Below are positions 55,204 through 64,000 of a stretch of 64,000 bases of DNA, piece after piece. Position 1 is the first letter of the stretch, and every line of letters starts with the position of its first letter. The position numbers and the translations under genes were made by a program. Source of the DNA: Basidiobolus meristosporus CBS 931.73 (Eukaryota > Basidiobolomycota > Basidiobolomycetes > Basidiobolales > Basidiobolaceae); assembly GCA_002104905.1 (NCBI GenBank), contig MCFE01000382.1, forward strand, positions 1 to 64,000, given 5' to 3'. The notes beneath the pieces are model-generated. The model worked only from the letters and a program-made list of their open reading frames with translations, was not told the origin of the DNA and did no database searches.

Positions 55204-56275
55204 TGTAGTGGGGTGACAGTGACACCCACTGACAGATGTGCTCATTCCCTTATTTTCTACTTCCCTATATCCCTACTACACTCATTTTAGTTTTATCCCA
55301 TTTGTCTTACCCAATCAGTACTATCCCATAAGCCGGTTGACTATCACACCTGCTTACCTTATTGCATAAGTTACCCCTCACTTTATGTAAGATTACTAGT
55401 TACAAGTGCTTCTATATTAGGCAAGTACCCGCGCCAGTACCTGTGACACATGATCAACCCGTGTCACCATCCCTACCATTTCCATACCATATATGGTATC
55501 CCCATGTTACACAGGTTTCAGAATACTGATTCCTGATTGGTTGGATGTGCTGTGCCTCTTAGAACCTTCCAGCACCTACTTAGAACATTCTTAGGTCATT
55601 CTGATGTCATTAAGATTTCTATTGAACTCCGGAACCTTCTGGAACACCATGATTAGTAATCACTTAGCCAGTGAAGAAAAGTATATAAGGGAGGCTATCC
55701 CTCAACAATAAATCATCATCCCTTTTATCAATATACCGACTTGTTGATTAGTGTGATCACTGCTACCTGCTGCTACCTGAACTTCCAACCCTAGACCACA
55801 GGACACTCCCAGGAAACCGCGCTGACAGCCAACTGACCTTGGAGGCACTACTTGTGAGGAATACTCAGAGTAGGTATCTTTTATTATATTTGATTCTTTC
55901 CCAAGTTTGTTCTTGTACAGGCAAAGATACTTTTCTGTCTTTGTAACTATTGACCAAAGCTGCATTCTTATCAAGTCCCTGCTGGTGGAGTTTACAGTTG
56001 TTTTGACTTTGGAAGCTTTAGTACATTGTCATCTCAAAGGACGCTGAACCCAGCACATACTTTTGTTAAGACGCCAACTAAGTTGGGGATTGTAGCTCAA
56101 TAGTTTTCCCTTGACAAGCTTGTGGCTTTATTCCCCTTCACATTAGATTAGAGACAGAACCCAAGTATTCCTAGCAAGCTTTTGCCAGAGGTTATCGCAC
56201 CCAGTGAACACCCCACACACAAAACACTTGAGAAGTGTTGGACGTATCTCTCCCTTGGACTTATACACCACCACA
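55204..56275. repeat. Solo LTR of the 1.07-kb family, copy 2
   Basis: 1072 bp, TGTAGTGGGG...CACCACCACA, flanked by an exact 4-bp duplication CCGT (55200-55203 and 56276-56279). Removing the LTR and one CCGT restores the element D frame between RNase H and integrase (PADIPTSQR-TNFKKK). This proves insertion after element D and sets the LTR ends. Confidence 0.9.
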
Positions 56276-58320
56276 CCGTTGACTTGTGGGAATATCCGCA
56301 GGAACTTTGAGTGATGTTAGAGATTCCTTGATTTGTTCATAATTGCTTTGTATCATATGTCTGAATGAGTATCCAAGAATTGTGTTTTCAAGAAGCGCAT
56401 TAATCTCATCATCATCTGTTGAGTACAGAGAATTTGGTTGCTTTCTAGATAAAGCATCAGGTCCTTTGTGATTGGCTCCTGGTATGTGTTGCAGCGTAAA
56501 GTCAAAGATCTGGATGTATGATATCAACTGTGCTAGTATAGGATCAGGAAAAAGCTCCAACTTATTTGAAATGCCTAATAATGGCTTGGCATCAACCTCC
56601 AGCATGAAGTGTACTCCTAATAAGTATGGCTTTAGCTTTTGGAGTGCATAGAGTACTCCCAGTGCTTCTTTCTTGATAGATGGATAGTTAAGCTCATTTC
56701 CTTTGCATAGTCTACTAATATATTTGCAAGGTTGTTGATGATGCATAGTTCTTGGTCCTGATTCTGAATAGACCAGTAAGCCCTAATAGTTGTATGTCTT
56801 GATTTATACTGCTTGGTGTCTTCCAATTTAGTGCTGAGGGAAGTTCTGCAGGATCAGGCAATCTCCCTTTTCAGAAACAAGTCCACCTAAAATGATTGCT
56901 TTGTAGTAGCCAAACTTGCATTTGGCGCTAGATACAGTCAGACAGAGGCTTGAAGTTTCTTCATGACCCTTTCAACAGTGCAAATGTAATCATAAACATA
57001 TCTTCTGACTTGAGGTAAGAAATATGATGTTTCTTTTTCTCTGGACTTATTGTTTACAGCAGTGTCATAAAGAAATGGCTGACATATTTCAGGGAAAGAG
57101 TCATCCAAAACCCAAATCATTGCATGCTGATAACTTTGCACATACTTAGTCTATCCCTGAGGAATTCTTGGCATTCTTCTGATTCCTATTGGTGTATCTA
57201 TAGCACTGAAATCTCTTGAGTCAGGATCCAGAGGTATTTGGTTATATCCAGAATAAAGATCCAATGTTCTAATCAGAAGATATCCAGTAAATGAATCAAT
57301 TACTCATGTCATATGGGTGGTTGCATATTATCTTTGATGGTGACCTAATTCAAATGCTGTTCTTCTTGAGTAAGCCATAGACTTCCATTTGTCTTCAACA
57401 GTATAAACCAGGGATTACCATAAGGTCCATAGCAATACTTAATGACTCCACTTTAAAATCTTGATTGTAGCATTTCAATTACCTTATTTGGTAATTTGAG
57501 GGTATAGGATATGATCTCAGCGCCCATGGTGCATGTTCAATGTATAGATCTTAACTGGTGGAAATAGCTCTGTGGATATACATCCTATCTGTGCCTCATT
57601 AAATGCAAAGACATTGTCATAGCATTGTAGCATAGTAAAAAAGAGACTTTTCTCCTCAGTAATAAGAGTAGTCCCAATAGCTAACTCCTGGAGCTTCCCT
57701 CTGTGAGTTTAATTTTTTCATATTTGTGCAAAGGCTCCATATGAGGGTTGTTGTGGGCAGATAGTGAGATTCCAGTAGTTACTGACTTTGCTTTCATTGC
57801 AACTGGTCTATACTTGGTATTGGTCTTACTTGTTGTGAATGGAATGAAGTGCTGATCATAAACAAAATACTCTTATGAATCTGAATATGTTGCACTGCAA
57901 CTAAGTCTGCATTTCTTGGATTATTCTCTTCTGCTGCACACAAAGTTGCCCTTTTTTTTCAATTGTCAGATTTGATTGTCAGCCATAAGCTTCTATCAGG
58001 TCTGTTATCAGCTTGTAGAAGAGATTTTCTCTCATATGGCTGCCCAACAATACCTCAAAACTGGGTCCATTGGCAACAATGAAAATGGGAGAAGTAGCCC
58101 TGATACCTCCAATTTCAATTGGTACAGGGTTACACAGTCCAAGCATCCTCTCTGCTGCCTCTGTGGCAGTTCTCATATTCCAGTCAACTTCTGTCCCTGG
58201 CAATTTGATTTTTTCAAAAGTCATAACAGTGATGGCATTGATTTCTGATCCAGAATCAAAAACACATCCTACTTCAGCATTGTTTATTGTAGCAGCATAG
58301 CATCCTGTTGTAAAAGAGTA
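56276..58320 (-). pseudogene. Element D protease, reverse transcriptase and RNase H
   Basis: The protease active site is VFDSGSEINAIT (about 58255), followed by flap-region sequence (SPIFIVANGPSFEVLLG). In the RT palm region the expected F-x-DD box reads PFLYDTAVNNK (about 57060), so one catalytic Asp is Tyr. RNase H (56746-56276) keeps EALGVLYALQKLKPYLLG, VDAKPLLG and IPGANHKGPDALSRK. RT frames are broken repeatedly between 57540 and 57130. The PxAMxWVL...PFL-D pattern is typical of a fungal gypsy branch. Confidence 0.78.
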
Positions 58321-59830
58321 AAAGACTTTTTCAACTTCAAATCATAGCTGTTCACTTAATAATGTTGTTGCAGATTGTTCTTAATAATTAATGAAGATAT
58401 CCTTACTCAAAGGTTCAACTATTTCAGGCGGTAGCTGATTGAGATTGTTGATAGTAGTGAACATTTCTTGATTTGTAAGTTGTGAAAATGAAGATTTCCA
58501 GAATTTGTCAATATCTTTCTGCATAAATGTAATAGTGTCATACTTCAATTGAGATTGCAAGTGTTCTTTTTGTATTTTTGATGCTTCTGGCTGTACCAGT
58601 ATTTCAACAACTGGCAAACTTTTTTAGTTGGTACACACTTGTTTAGGATTGTTCTCTGCAGAGACATTTTCTCTTATCAATAAGGTAATTCAGCTCCTCA
58701 ACTTCCTCTTCTTTCATTAAACATTCTTGGACCTGCCCCTGTGGGTCTGATATTGTGAGTTTGTAATGTTCATTGCTTGGAATTTCTGCAGTCTTTTTGA
58801 TTTGTGTGAAACTTGATGTAGTAGTCCTATTACATGATACTTCTTGAGCAAGTATGTATAGCCATATTCTGCCATAATCTCTGTTGATAGGTAAAGGGTC
58901 TCCAGCAATATTGCAGATCTTTCCATAGCAATCAATCATAGCTTTATGAATGTCAATATCAATATTCAATATTTGACAACCATGAAGGCTATGTTCAGCA
59001 GGTTCAGAGTGTACACAATATTTAGTTTGCTGTGGATAATCACTGGTTATTTTGGGATTCTCTGGTCTTGCTTTGTTGATGCTTGATGATGGTACACTTT
59101 GAGAGTCCAACTTATGCATCAGTTTTCCTAATGCATCAGTTAATTCATTGACCTGATCACTTTGTGGGTTATTTCTCTAATGAAGAATTTGTTTAGCTGG
59201 AGTGGAAATCCTCATTTGAATATTAATGGAATCCATAACTTGTCTCCCTGACAAAATATTTAACACCATTTACTCAACATTGTTGTAGGAGCATGTAGCC
59301 TGAGCTTAGTGGCTAATGGCACTATGTATCTCAGGAGGCATATTGATTAGAAAATATATTTTCTTTGATAAAATCTTCAAATTTAAAAGGCTGCTTCAAC
59401 ATGGTTTGCTTTTACTCAAACTTCTGAATGTACTTTTGCAAGGGTTGGGTCTTGTTGTAAGGCTTTTCTAGCTCATTTAGTGTAAAAAACTGTGCTTCCT
59501 TTTGGTACTCAGCCAAAATAGTTTGTTCAGCAGTTTCCCAGAAATAGTTAGCACCAAAGATGTCTTAAATTGATCCATACCTTGTAAGAATCTTGATACT
59601 TCAACTTCACGGAGAAAGGGAAGCAACCGGATTTTGTTCTTATGTGATAGCTCAAGCGCTGTAGCTATATTGTTAAACTCTTCTAGAAACACAGTGACAT
59701 TTTCTCCTGAGAATCTTATTGCAATAGCACTTTAAAGAGTGGTTATTAACTCTGGGAGTAGTGTATTAGTCATTTTTGTAACATTTCTTGATGTTGTATA
59801 GTGAAAGGCTCAAACTACCCAGGTCCTCTA
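58321..59830 (-). pseudogene. Element D gag and gag-protease linker
   Basis: 59692-59477 reads a capsid-like helical segment (FNNIATALELSHKNKIRLLPFL). 59119-58643 and 58617-58381 are polar linker frames (DPQGQVQECLMKEEEVEELNYL; TINNLNQLPPEIVEPL) leading to the protease. No clear zinc knuckle was found. The 5' end near 59800 meets repeat R directly. Confidence 0.6.
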
Positions 59831-59834
59831 CCAA

Positions 59835-60790
59835 ATTCTTGTTGTGTTGTATGATGATTAGTTTGGGGCTTGTTTTATGATGCAGAGGCTAATCAGCAAT
59901 ATACCACAACTTCCAGTGTGCTAATACCTAAGTAGTTTATTGGGAGTTTGATATACTGATAGAAAATATAACTTTCACCAATATCCTCAATCTTAGATCC
60001 AAAATATACTACACGCAGTGTTTCTAACTTCTGCAGCAGTACTCTGACCGTTTGTTGACTATTGGGCTTATTTACTTTTATGGTAATGTTTCCTTATTTG
60101 CGGGTCAGTTTTCCTTCTGAGAAAATATTTACCAATATGGATGTTCTTAACTCCCACTTAACCTTAAGGGGTCTTTGTGGTAGTTTTCTTGTCGAACTTA
60201 GATTGGATTCTTGTGGGGTGTCTACAAGGGTATCCTTAGAGTAAAGGGGTTTCCTAGAGGGGACTTTTCAGCAGAAAGTGGTAGTTTTCTTGTAGAGCTT
60301 AGATTGGATTCTTGTGAGCTTTGCAGTCTCTTTACTGATGTAGTACCAATCAAAGTAGGAATACCTAACAGTGCAAGAGATGCAGGGGAAGCTTTATAGC
60401 CTTTAAATTTGTAATTATACTGTGGAGAATCTGGAAAGAGAGGCTTTCTTTTATTTTCCAGCTGGGGAAGTCATATATATGAAAGTTCTGAAGGTTCAAA
60501 GTTTCTGGGCCATTGCTTAAGCAATACATGTGATACAAAGCTAACATTTGCAGTGGTGCAGATTGGACATAGGTGCAGCACCTGTGAAGTTTCATGTGAT
60601 TTGATAGGCTGGTTCAAAAGTCTCACACAATTGAAGTCACCATAGTAATCCTAGCAATAGCGGCCTAGTATATATGATAATTGGACTCTTTTGATCATAA
60701 CTCCTAAAGTACTACTTCAAATGAGCTGTAATTTGAAACATGTGTTGGCTACTGAGTGTTCTGCATGAAGTAATATTATTGGGTAGATTG
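59835..60790 (+). repeat. Repeat R, most complete copy
   Basis: Begins TTGTTGTGTTGTATGATG and runs to about 60780, matching 46381-47433 inverted. It contains the TAAAGGGG array (60165-60270) and no coding frame beyond chance. The TGTTGTGTTG end pairs with ...CAACACAACA of the inverted copy, so this is a true terminus. Whether it is an LTR or a non-autonomous DNA transposon is open. Confidence 0.65.
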
Positions 60791-60795
60791 CATGC

Positions 60796-61182
60796 TGTGA
60801 GTACTCAATGTAGTACCCACTCTTCGCCCAAGAGTTCTCCCAAGAGTTCCCTCCAGAGTCCTACCCAAAGTCCTCCAGTACCCTCCCTATGATTCCCCCA
60901 TGCATCCTCCCCTCCTATCCCTGCCCTTATCTAGTTAAAACACTTACCATAACAGGAAGGTGTTCACACCCCTATTTTATAACACATTGTCTATTGTCTA
61001 AGCCCCCCCAAGTGATATATATATCTACCCAATTGAACCAGGAAAAACAACAAGATTTGGACAAAATAAACAGAAGTCTTTATTACCTTGCTACCTTCTA
61101 TCGGAAGCTATTCTGAACCAAGTGGTACTGACTTGACCTACAAGCTCTCCCACTCATCAAGTACAGTCAGTAATAACCCACA
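60796..61182 (+). repeat. 5' LTR of element E
   Basis: TGTGAGTACTC...AATAACCCACA, 387 bp, with GATATATATATC (about 61013) as likely TATA region and AAAATAAACAG (about 61063) as likely polyadenylation signal. The right end is supported by the primer site 4 bp later and by the 38-bp tag at 40422-40459. The left end is inferred from the TGTG...CACA pairing. Confidence 0.75.
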
Positions 61183-61186
61183 TATT

Positions 61187-61201
61187 TGGTGCCGTCTCTG
61201 C
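61187..61201 (+). promoter_or_regulatory. Primer-binding site of element E
   Basis: TGGTGCCGTCTCTGC starts 4 bp after the LTR. It begins TGG, complementary to the CCA end of a tRNA, so this element uses a conventional tRNA 3' end, unlike the copia elements. Which tRNA cannot be named without the host set. Confidence 0.65.
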
Positions 61202-61223
61202 AGAAATAAGCACAAGTGAGGTA

Positions 61224-62096
61224 ATGACTACTACAATCAAACTAAAAACATACAAGGGAAAGAGAGAGAAAGCCCTTGAGTGGTTTGATAAGTTTGAGAG
61301 AGTTGCGGTTGATGCAGGATGGGACGACAATAAGAAAGTAAGAGAGTTTGCAAGACATATGGAAGGGTCAGCATGGCGATGGCATTATGGGTTGGAAGAC
61401 GCAGTCAAAGACGACTGGGATGCACTAGAAGAAGCCTACAAGACACGCTTTCTATATGCCGAAGGATACCACTACGAAGCCCTTCTACTGTCCTCGCGGA
61501 AGAAAAGCAATGAAAGCTATGAAGCCTACACTGAACTGTTTCTCCAACAAGTTTGATGTCTCCCGAAGGACGAAATCGCCGAACGACAGCTCATGAGGTA
61601 TTACATCATGGGCTTAGACGACGAAATAAGACGTAGGGTGTCCGAAGAACAACAGGGATGTAAAACGTTGCAAGAGTTGGTCAAACAAGTACGAGGGGTC
61701 ATCTTGCTATGGGGGCTACCCTATAGTGATACGAATGATCGAAGGACAGGGATCCCCCGTAAGAAAGGAAAAATCGCCTCCCCGAAAGACCGTTAATTAG
61801 AGGAATTACGGCGAAAGGTCCAAGAACTCTCAATCAACAATGTCCAAGAAGTCCCCAAAGAAGGTGATAAACTCTGGGAAGCTGTTGTAGATCTAAAGGC
61901 CCAGGTTCAAGTCCTGACCCAACAGATGGAACGACCGCGACAACAGTATCCGTGTTATGTGTGTGGAGAAGTAGGTCACCAGGCCCATGAATGTGAAAAA
62001 CGGTACGGAAGAGAAGCCGTATTGGACACAAAAGAGAAGAAGGCGTCAAAAGACAGAGTCCCTCGCCTGGAGGCCAACGGGACTCAGTCAATCTAA
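61224..62096 (+). pseudogene. Element E Gag, two premature stops
   Basis: The structural protein of the virus-like particle, 290 codons counting through two stops (TGA 61554, TAA 61794). The N-terminal part is a Ty3-type capsid (Retrotrans_gag-like: WFDKFERVAVDAGWDD, VREFARHMEGSAWRWHYG, LEEAYKTRF). A charged linker precedes the CCHC zinc knuckle CYVCGEVGHQAHEC (about 61953-61994). The frame ends at TAA 62094-62096. The pol frame is open over the same end in the -1 phase, so expression would need -1 frameshifting. The stops match CGA to TGA and CAA to TAA changes. Confidence 0.88.
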
Positions 62097-64000
62097 GCCC
62101 TCCGGTCAGGACAATTGAAGTGCGGAAGAAGAAGCGTCGACATGATGCTTCTAGAGAGGAGGCAAAGGAACCTGTAGTAGAGGTTCTGTCAAAAGGAATG
62201 AGCGCAGAATTAGGTGAAGAAGTATGGAATGAACCTTGGGAAGAAGTGTTAAAGCAAACAAAGAACGCTAGCACGTCTTCCCATGGCCTATTCCCCATGA
62301 TGAAGGTACTAGAGCAAACCAAGGCAACCCTCCCAATAACCAATTTACTGGGACTGGCCCCGGCTCTAGTCAAGGAACTGATAGAGGGATTGAAGGAGAT
62401 AACGACCCTCCATGTCAACCAGACGGTCCTGCAAAAACCAAATAAAGGTACATACGTAAAGGTACGTATAGAGAATAAGGAGATTCTTGCCCTTATCAAC
62501 ACAGGATCCTCTACGTTGATCATGTCAGAGTCATTAGCAAAACGTCTAAAACTAAATATAGTCCCCAACAACACCATTTGAGTACGGCTAGCGAATGACC
62601 ATCTGGATACAACAGTAGGTGTGGTGCCTAATTGCCCCATTTGGCTAGGCAACTTGATAATACGCCAAGATGTTGTGGTCCTACCCGTCGCAGCCAACAA
62701 CTTACTCATTGGCAAGAGTTGGTTTATCCAACATAAGATGGATATACTTTACAGTGCATCTGAACTCAGGTGGGATACTGAGAGTATCCCACTGATTCAT
62801 ATCACCAATGAGAGCAAGGCGCGTAGCAACAGTGTGACAATTGAAGAGGTGAAACCGTCGCAGTCTCCAATCATCACACGAAAGGTGATAAAAATACCAC
62901 CCGCCAGTGAGACGGTGATCTCATTAGAAACACCAATAGCTTATTCAACGAGCGGAAGAATGATAACCGCAGCAAAAGCATCCGAGCAACTGGAAGGAAT
63001 CTCGATCCCTAAAGTATGGATACCACCAAAATTTGAAACGCAAAGCCTGAAATGCTTAGTGGTTAACAACTGGCGACACACGGTGACATTGCCTAGAGGA
63101 GTGCCATTGTTAAACTTAGAGGAAGTCGACGGAAACAACCAAGGACCACCTCCAAACAAAGAACCAGAAGAAGAACTCCCCAAACTAGATGTGGACCCCG
63201 GTCTACCGCCTATGTTACAAGACAAATTCCTAGAAGGAATACGTCTGCTTGCCCGAGTATTCTCTAAGAACCATGTAATTGGTCATATACCTGGGGTATA
63301 TCACCAAATCCACCTTGCCGACAAATACCCCATCAAGCAAAAAGCCTATAGGAATTTGAAAATTGACACAGACTATATCAAAGAGACAATTGAAACTTTA
63401 TTAAAAGACAACATCATTACAGAGAGCCAGTCTCCGTGGGCCTCCCCCGTAGTGATAGTCCCAAAGAAAGACGGAAAGCGACGCTTTTGCATTGACTACC
63501 GGAAATTGAACGCCGTCACCCGGAAGGACGTGTATCTGCTACCGCAAATAGACGACCTCTTGGACAGATTAATTGGAGCTAAATATTTTAGCTCTCTTGA
63601 CTTAATCTCTGGGTTTTGGCAAGTAGAAGTAGCCCCGGAAGATCAACCCAAAACCGCTTTTATAACATTGTTTGGATTATACAAATGGAGCCGACTACCC
63701 TTTGGCTTGTGCAATGCCCCCGCTACGTTCCAAAGGATGATCGACAAGGTGCTAGGAAATCTACAATGGGAATGCGCCCTTGTGTATCTGGACGACATCA
63801 CGATATATTCCCCCGATGTAGAAGAACATATACACAACATGCAACGTATCCTGACATCCCTCCTTGAGAACCAACTCAAACTACATCCCAAGAAGTGCCA
63901 TTTCCTGTATACAAAATTGTTGTTCCTGGGCCACAAGATCTCGGCAGATGGAATATACCCATCTACGTCACTCCTGAAAGCCGTTCAAAATGCACCTGCA
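62090..64000 (+). pseudogene. Element E Pol: protease and reverse transcriptase (runs off window)
   Basis: The frame is open from before 62090 to the window end apart from TGA 62579. The protease is at about 62445-62740 with active site ALINTGSSTLIMS, where the catalytic Asp is Asn (GAC to AAC); LLIGKSWF lies near its end. A connecting region with RGVPLLNLEE is followed by an intact RT: NIITESQSPWASPVVIVPKKDG, RRFCIDYRKLNAVT, SSLDLISGFWQVEV, LPFGLCNAPATFQRMI and the catalytic LVYLDDITIYS (63780-63812). RNase H and integrase should follow outside. The RT itself shows no lesion. Confidence 0.9.

Larger units (their letters stand above)
54050..59830 (-). mobile_element. Decayed Ty3/gypsy element D (minus), split by a solo LTR
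   Basis: Minus-strand order: gag (59780-59477), linker, protease (58310-57980), reverse transcriptase (57540-56900), RNase H (56746-56276), solo LTR of another family (55204-56275), integrase (55203-54395). No LTRs of its own were recognised at the ends. It is CpG-poor with many stops. It lies between two same-orientation copies of repeat R. Confidence 0.82.
60796..64000 (+). mobile_element. Young Ty3/gypsy element E, 5' half
   Basis: 5' LTR, primer-binding site, gag and pol through reverse transcriptase are present; the rest lies beyond the window. It is much richer in CpG than every other TE here. It has only four visible lesions (TGA 61554, TAA 61794, a protease Asp-to-Asn change, TGA 62579), all explicable as single G:C to A:T changes. 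It was therefore active more recently than its neighbours. Confidence 0.92.

Noticed and set aside
61554-61796. Programmed stop-codon readthrough in element E Gag
   Set aside because: Two separate stops (TGA and TAA) within the capsid-to-nucleocapsid region and a third in the protease are better explained by C-to-T decay.
1-64000. Search for CRISPR arrays, rRNA genes and bacterial-type operons
   Set aside because: No regularly spaced repeats of the right size, no rRNA-like conserved blocks and no operon structure. The window is eukaryotic.

Overview
The window is nuclear DNA of a fungus: a few ordinary single-copy genes sit among very large amounts of decayed transposable elements (TEs). The fungal reading rests on a single-exon mitochondrial RNA polymerase with the fungal-style C-terminus (RPO41), eukaryotic NiCoT nickel/cobalt transporters with short GT-AG introns (64 nt), a mitochondrial carrier with a 67-nt intron, TATA boxes about 60-80 bp before start codons, AATAAA signals 30-70 bp after stops, and fungal-type Ty3/gypsy, Ty1/copia and Tnp2 (CACTA/Plavaka-like) transposons. 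The phylum cannot be fixed by eye.

Layout. 1-4345: decayed Ty3/gypsy chromovirus with a C-terminal chromodomain. 5725-18480: old tandem segmental duplication carrying two almost identical NiCoT genes (5785-6985 and 13305-14505, both minus strand). Their gene blocks are about 99% identical, while the distal flanks have drifted to weak collinear similarity. Between them lies a tiny intact gene (12079-12246) for a secreted six-cysteine, knottin-like peptide. 18500-29690: Ty1/copia graveyard. A 4680-bp copia element (20535-25214, 349-bp LTRs, 5-bp target duplication GTTTT) is nested in the LTR of an older opposite-strand copia, and its primer-binding site matches the anticodon arm of initiator tRNA-Met. 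29830-38500: the gene island, with a mitochondrial carrier (30365-31382), an orphan protein (31515-32465, minus), a secreted orphan (33049-33633) and RPO41 (34829-38494). 39230-54010: nested fragments of a Tnp2-transposase family with a second, companion protein, plus about 1.07-kb solo LTRs. 54050-59830: decayed minus-strand Ty3/gypsy split by one of those LTRs. 60796-64000: 5' half of a much younger Ty3/gypsy element that runs off the window.

Base composition separates these parts. The island genes and the last gypsy element are rich in CpG, whereas the older TEs are nearly devoid of it. Many inactivating stops are single G:C to A:T changes. This fits TE-directed cytosine methylation followed by deamination.

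The best candidates for something undescribed are: the divergent Tnp2/companion module (49650-53450), with its nuclear-localisation-like plus coiled-coil protein and TGGCAC repeats in the shared promoter; the knottin-like gene lodged between the NiCoT copies; and the sharply bounded gene-conversion-like block that keeps the two NiCoT genes identical.
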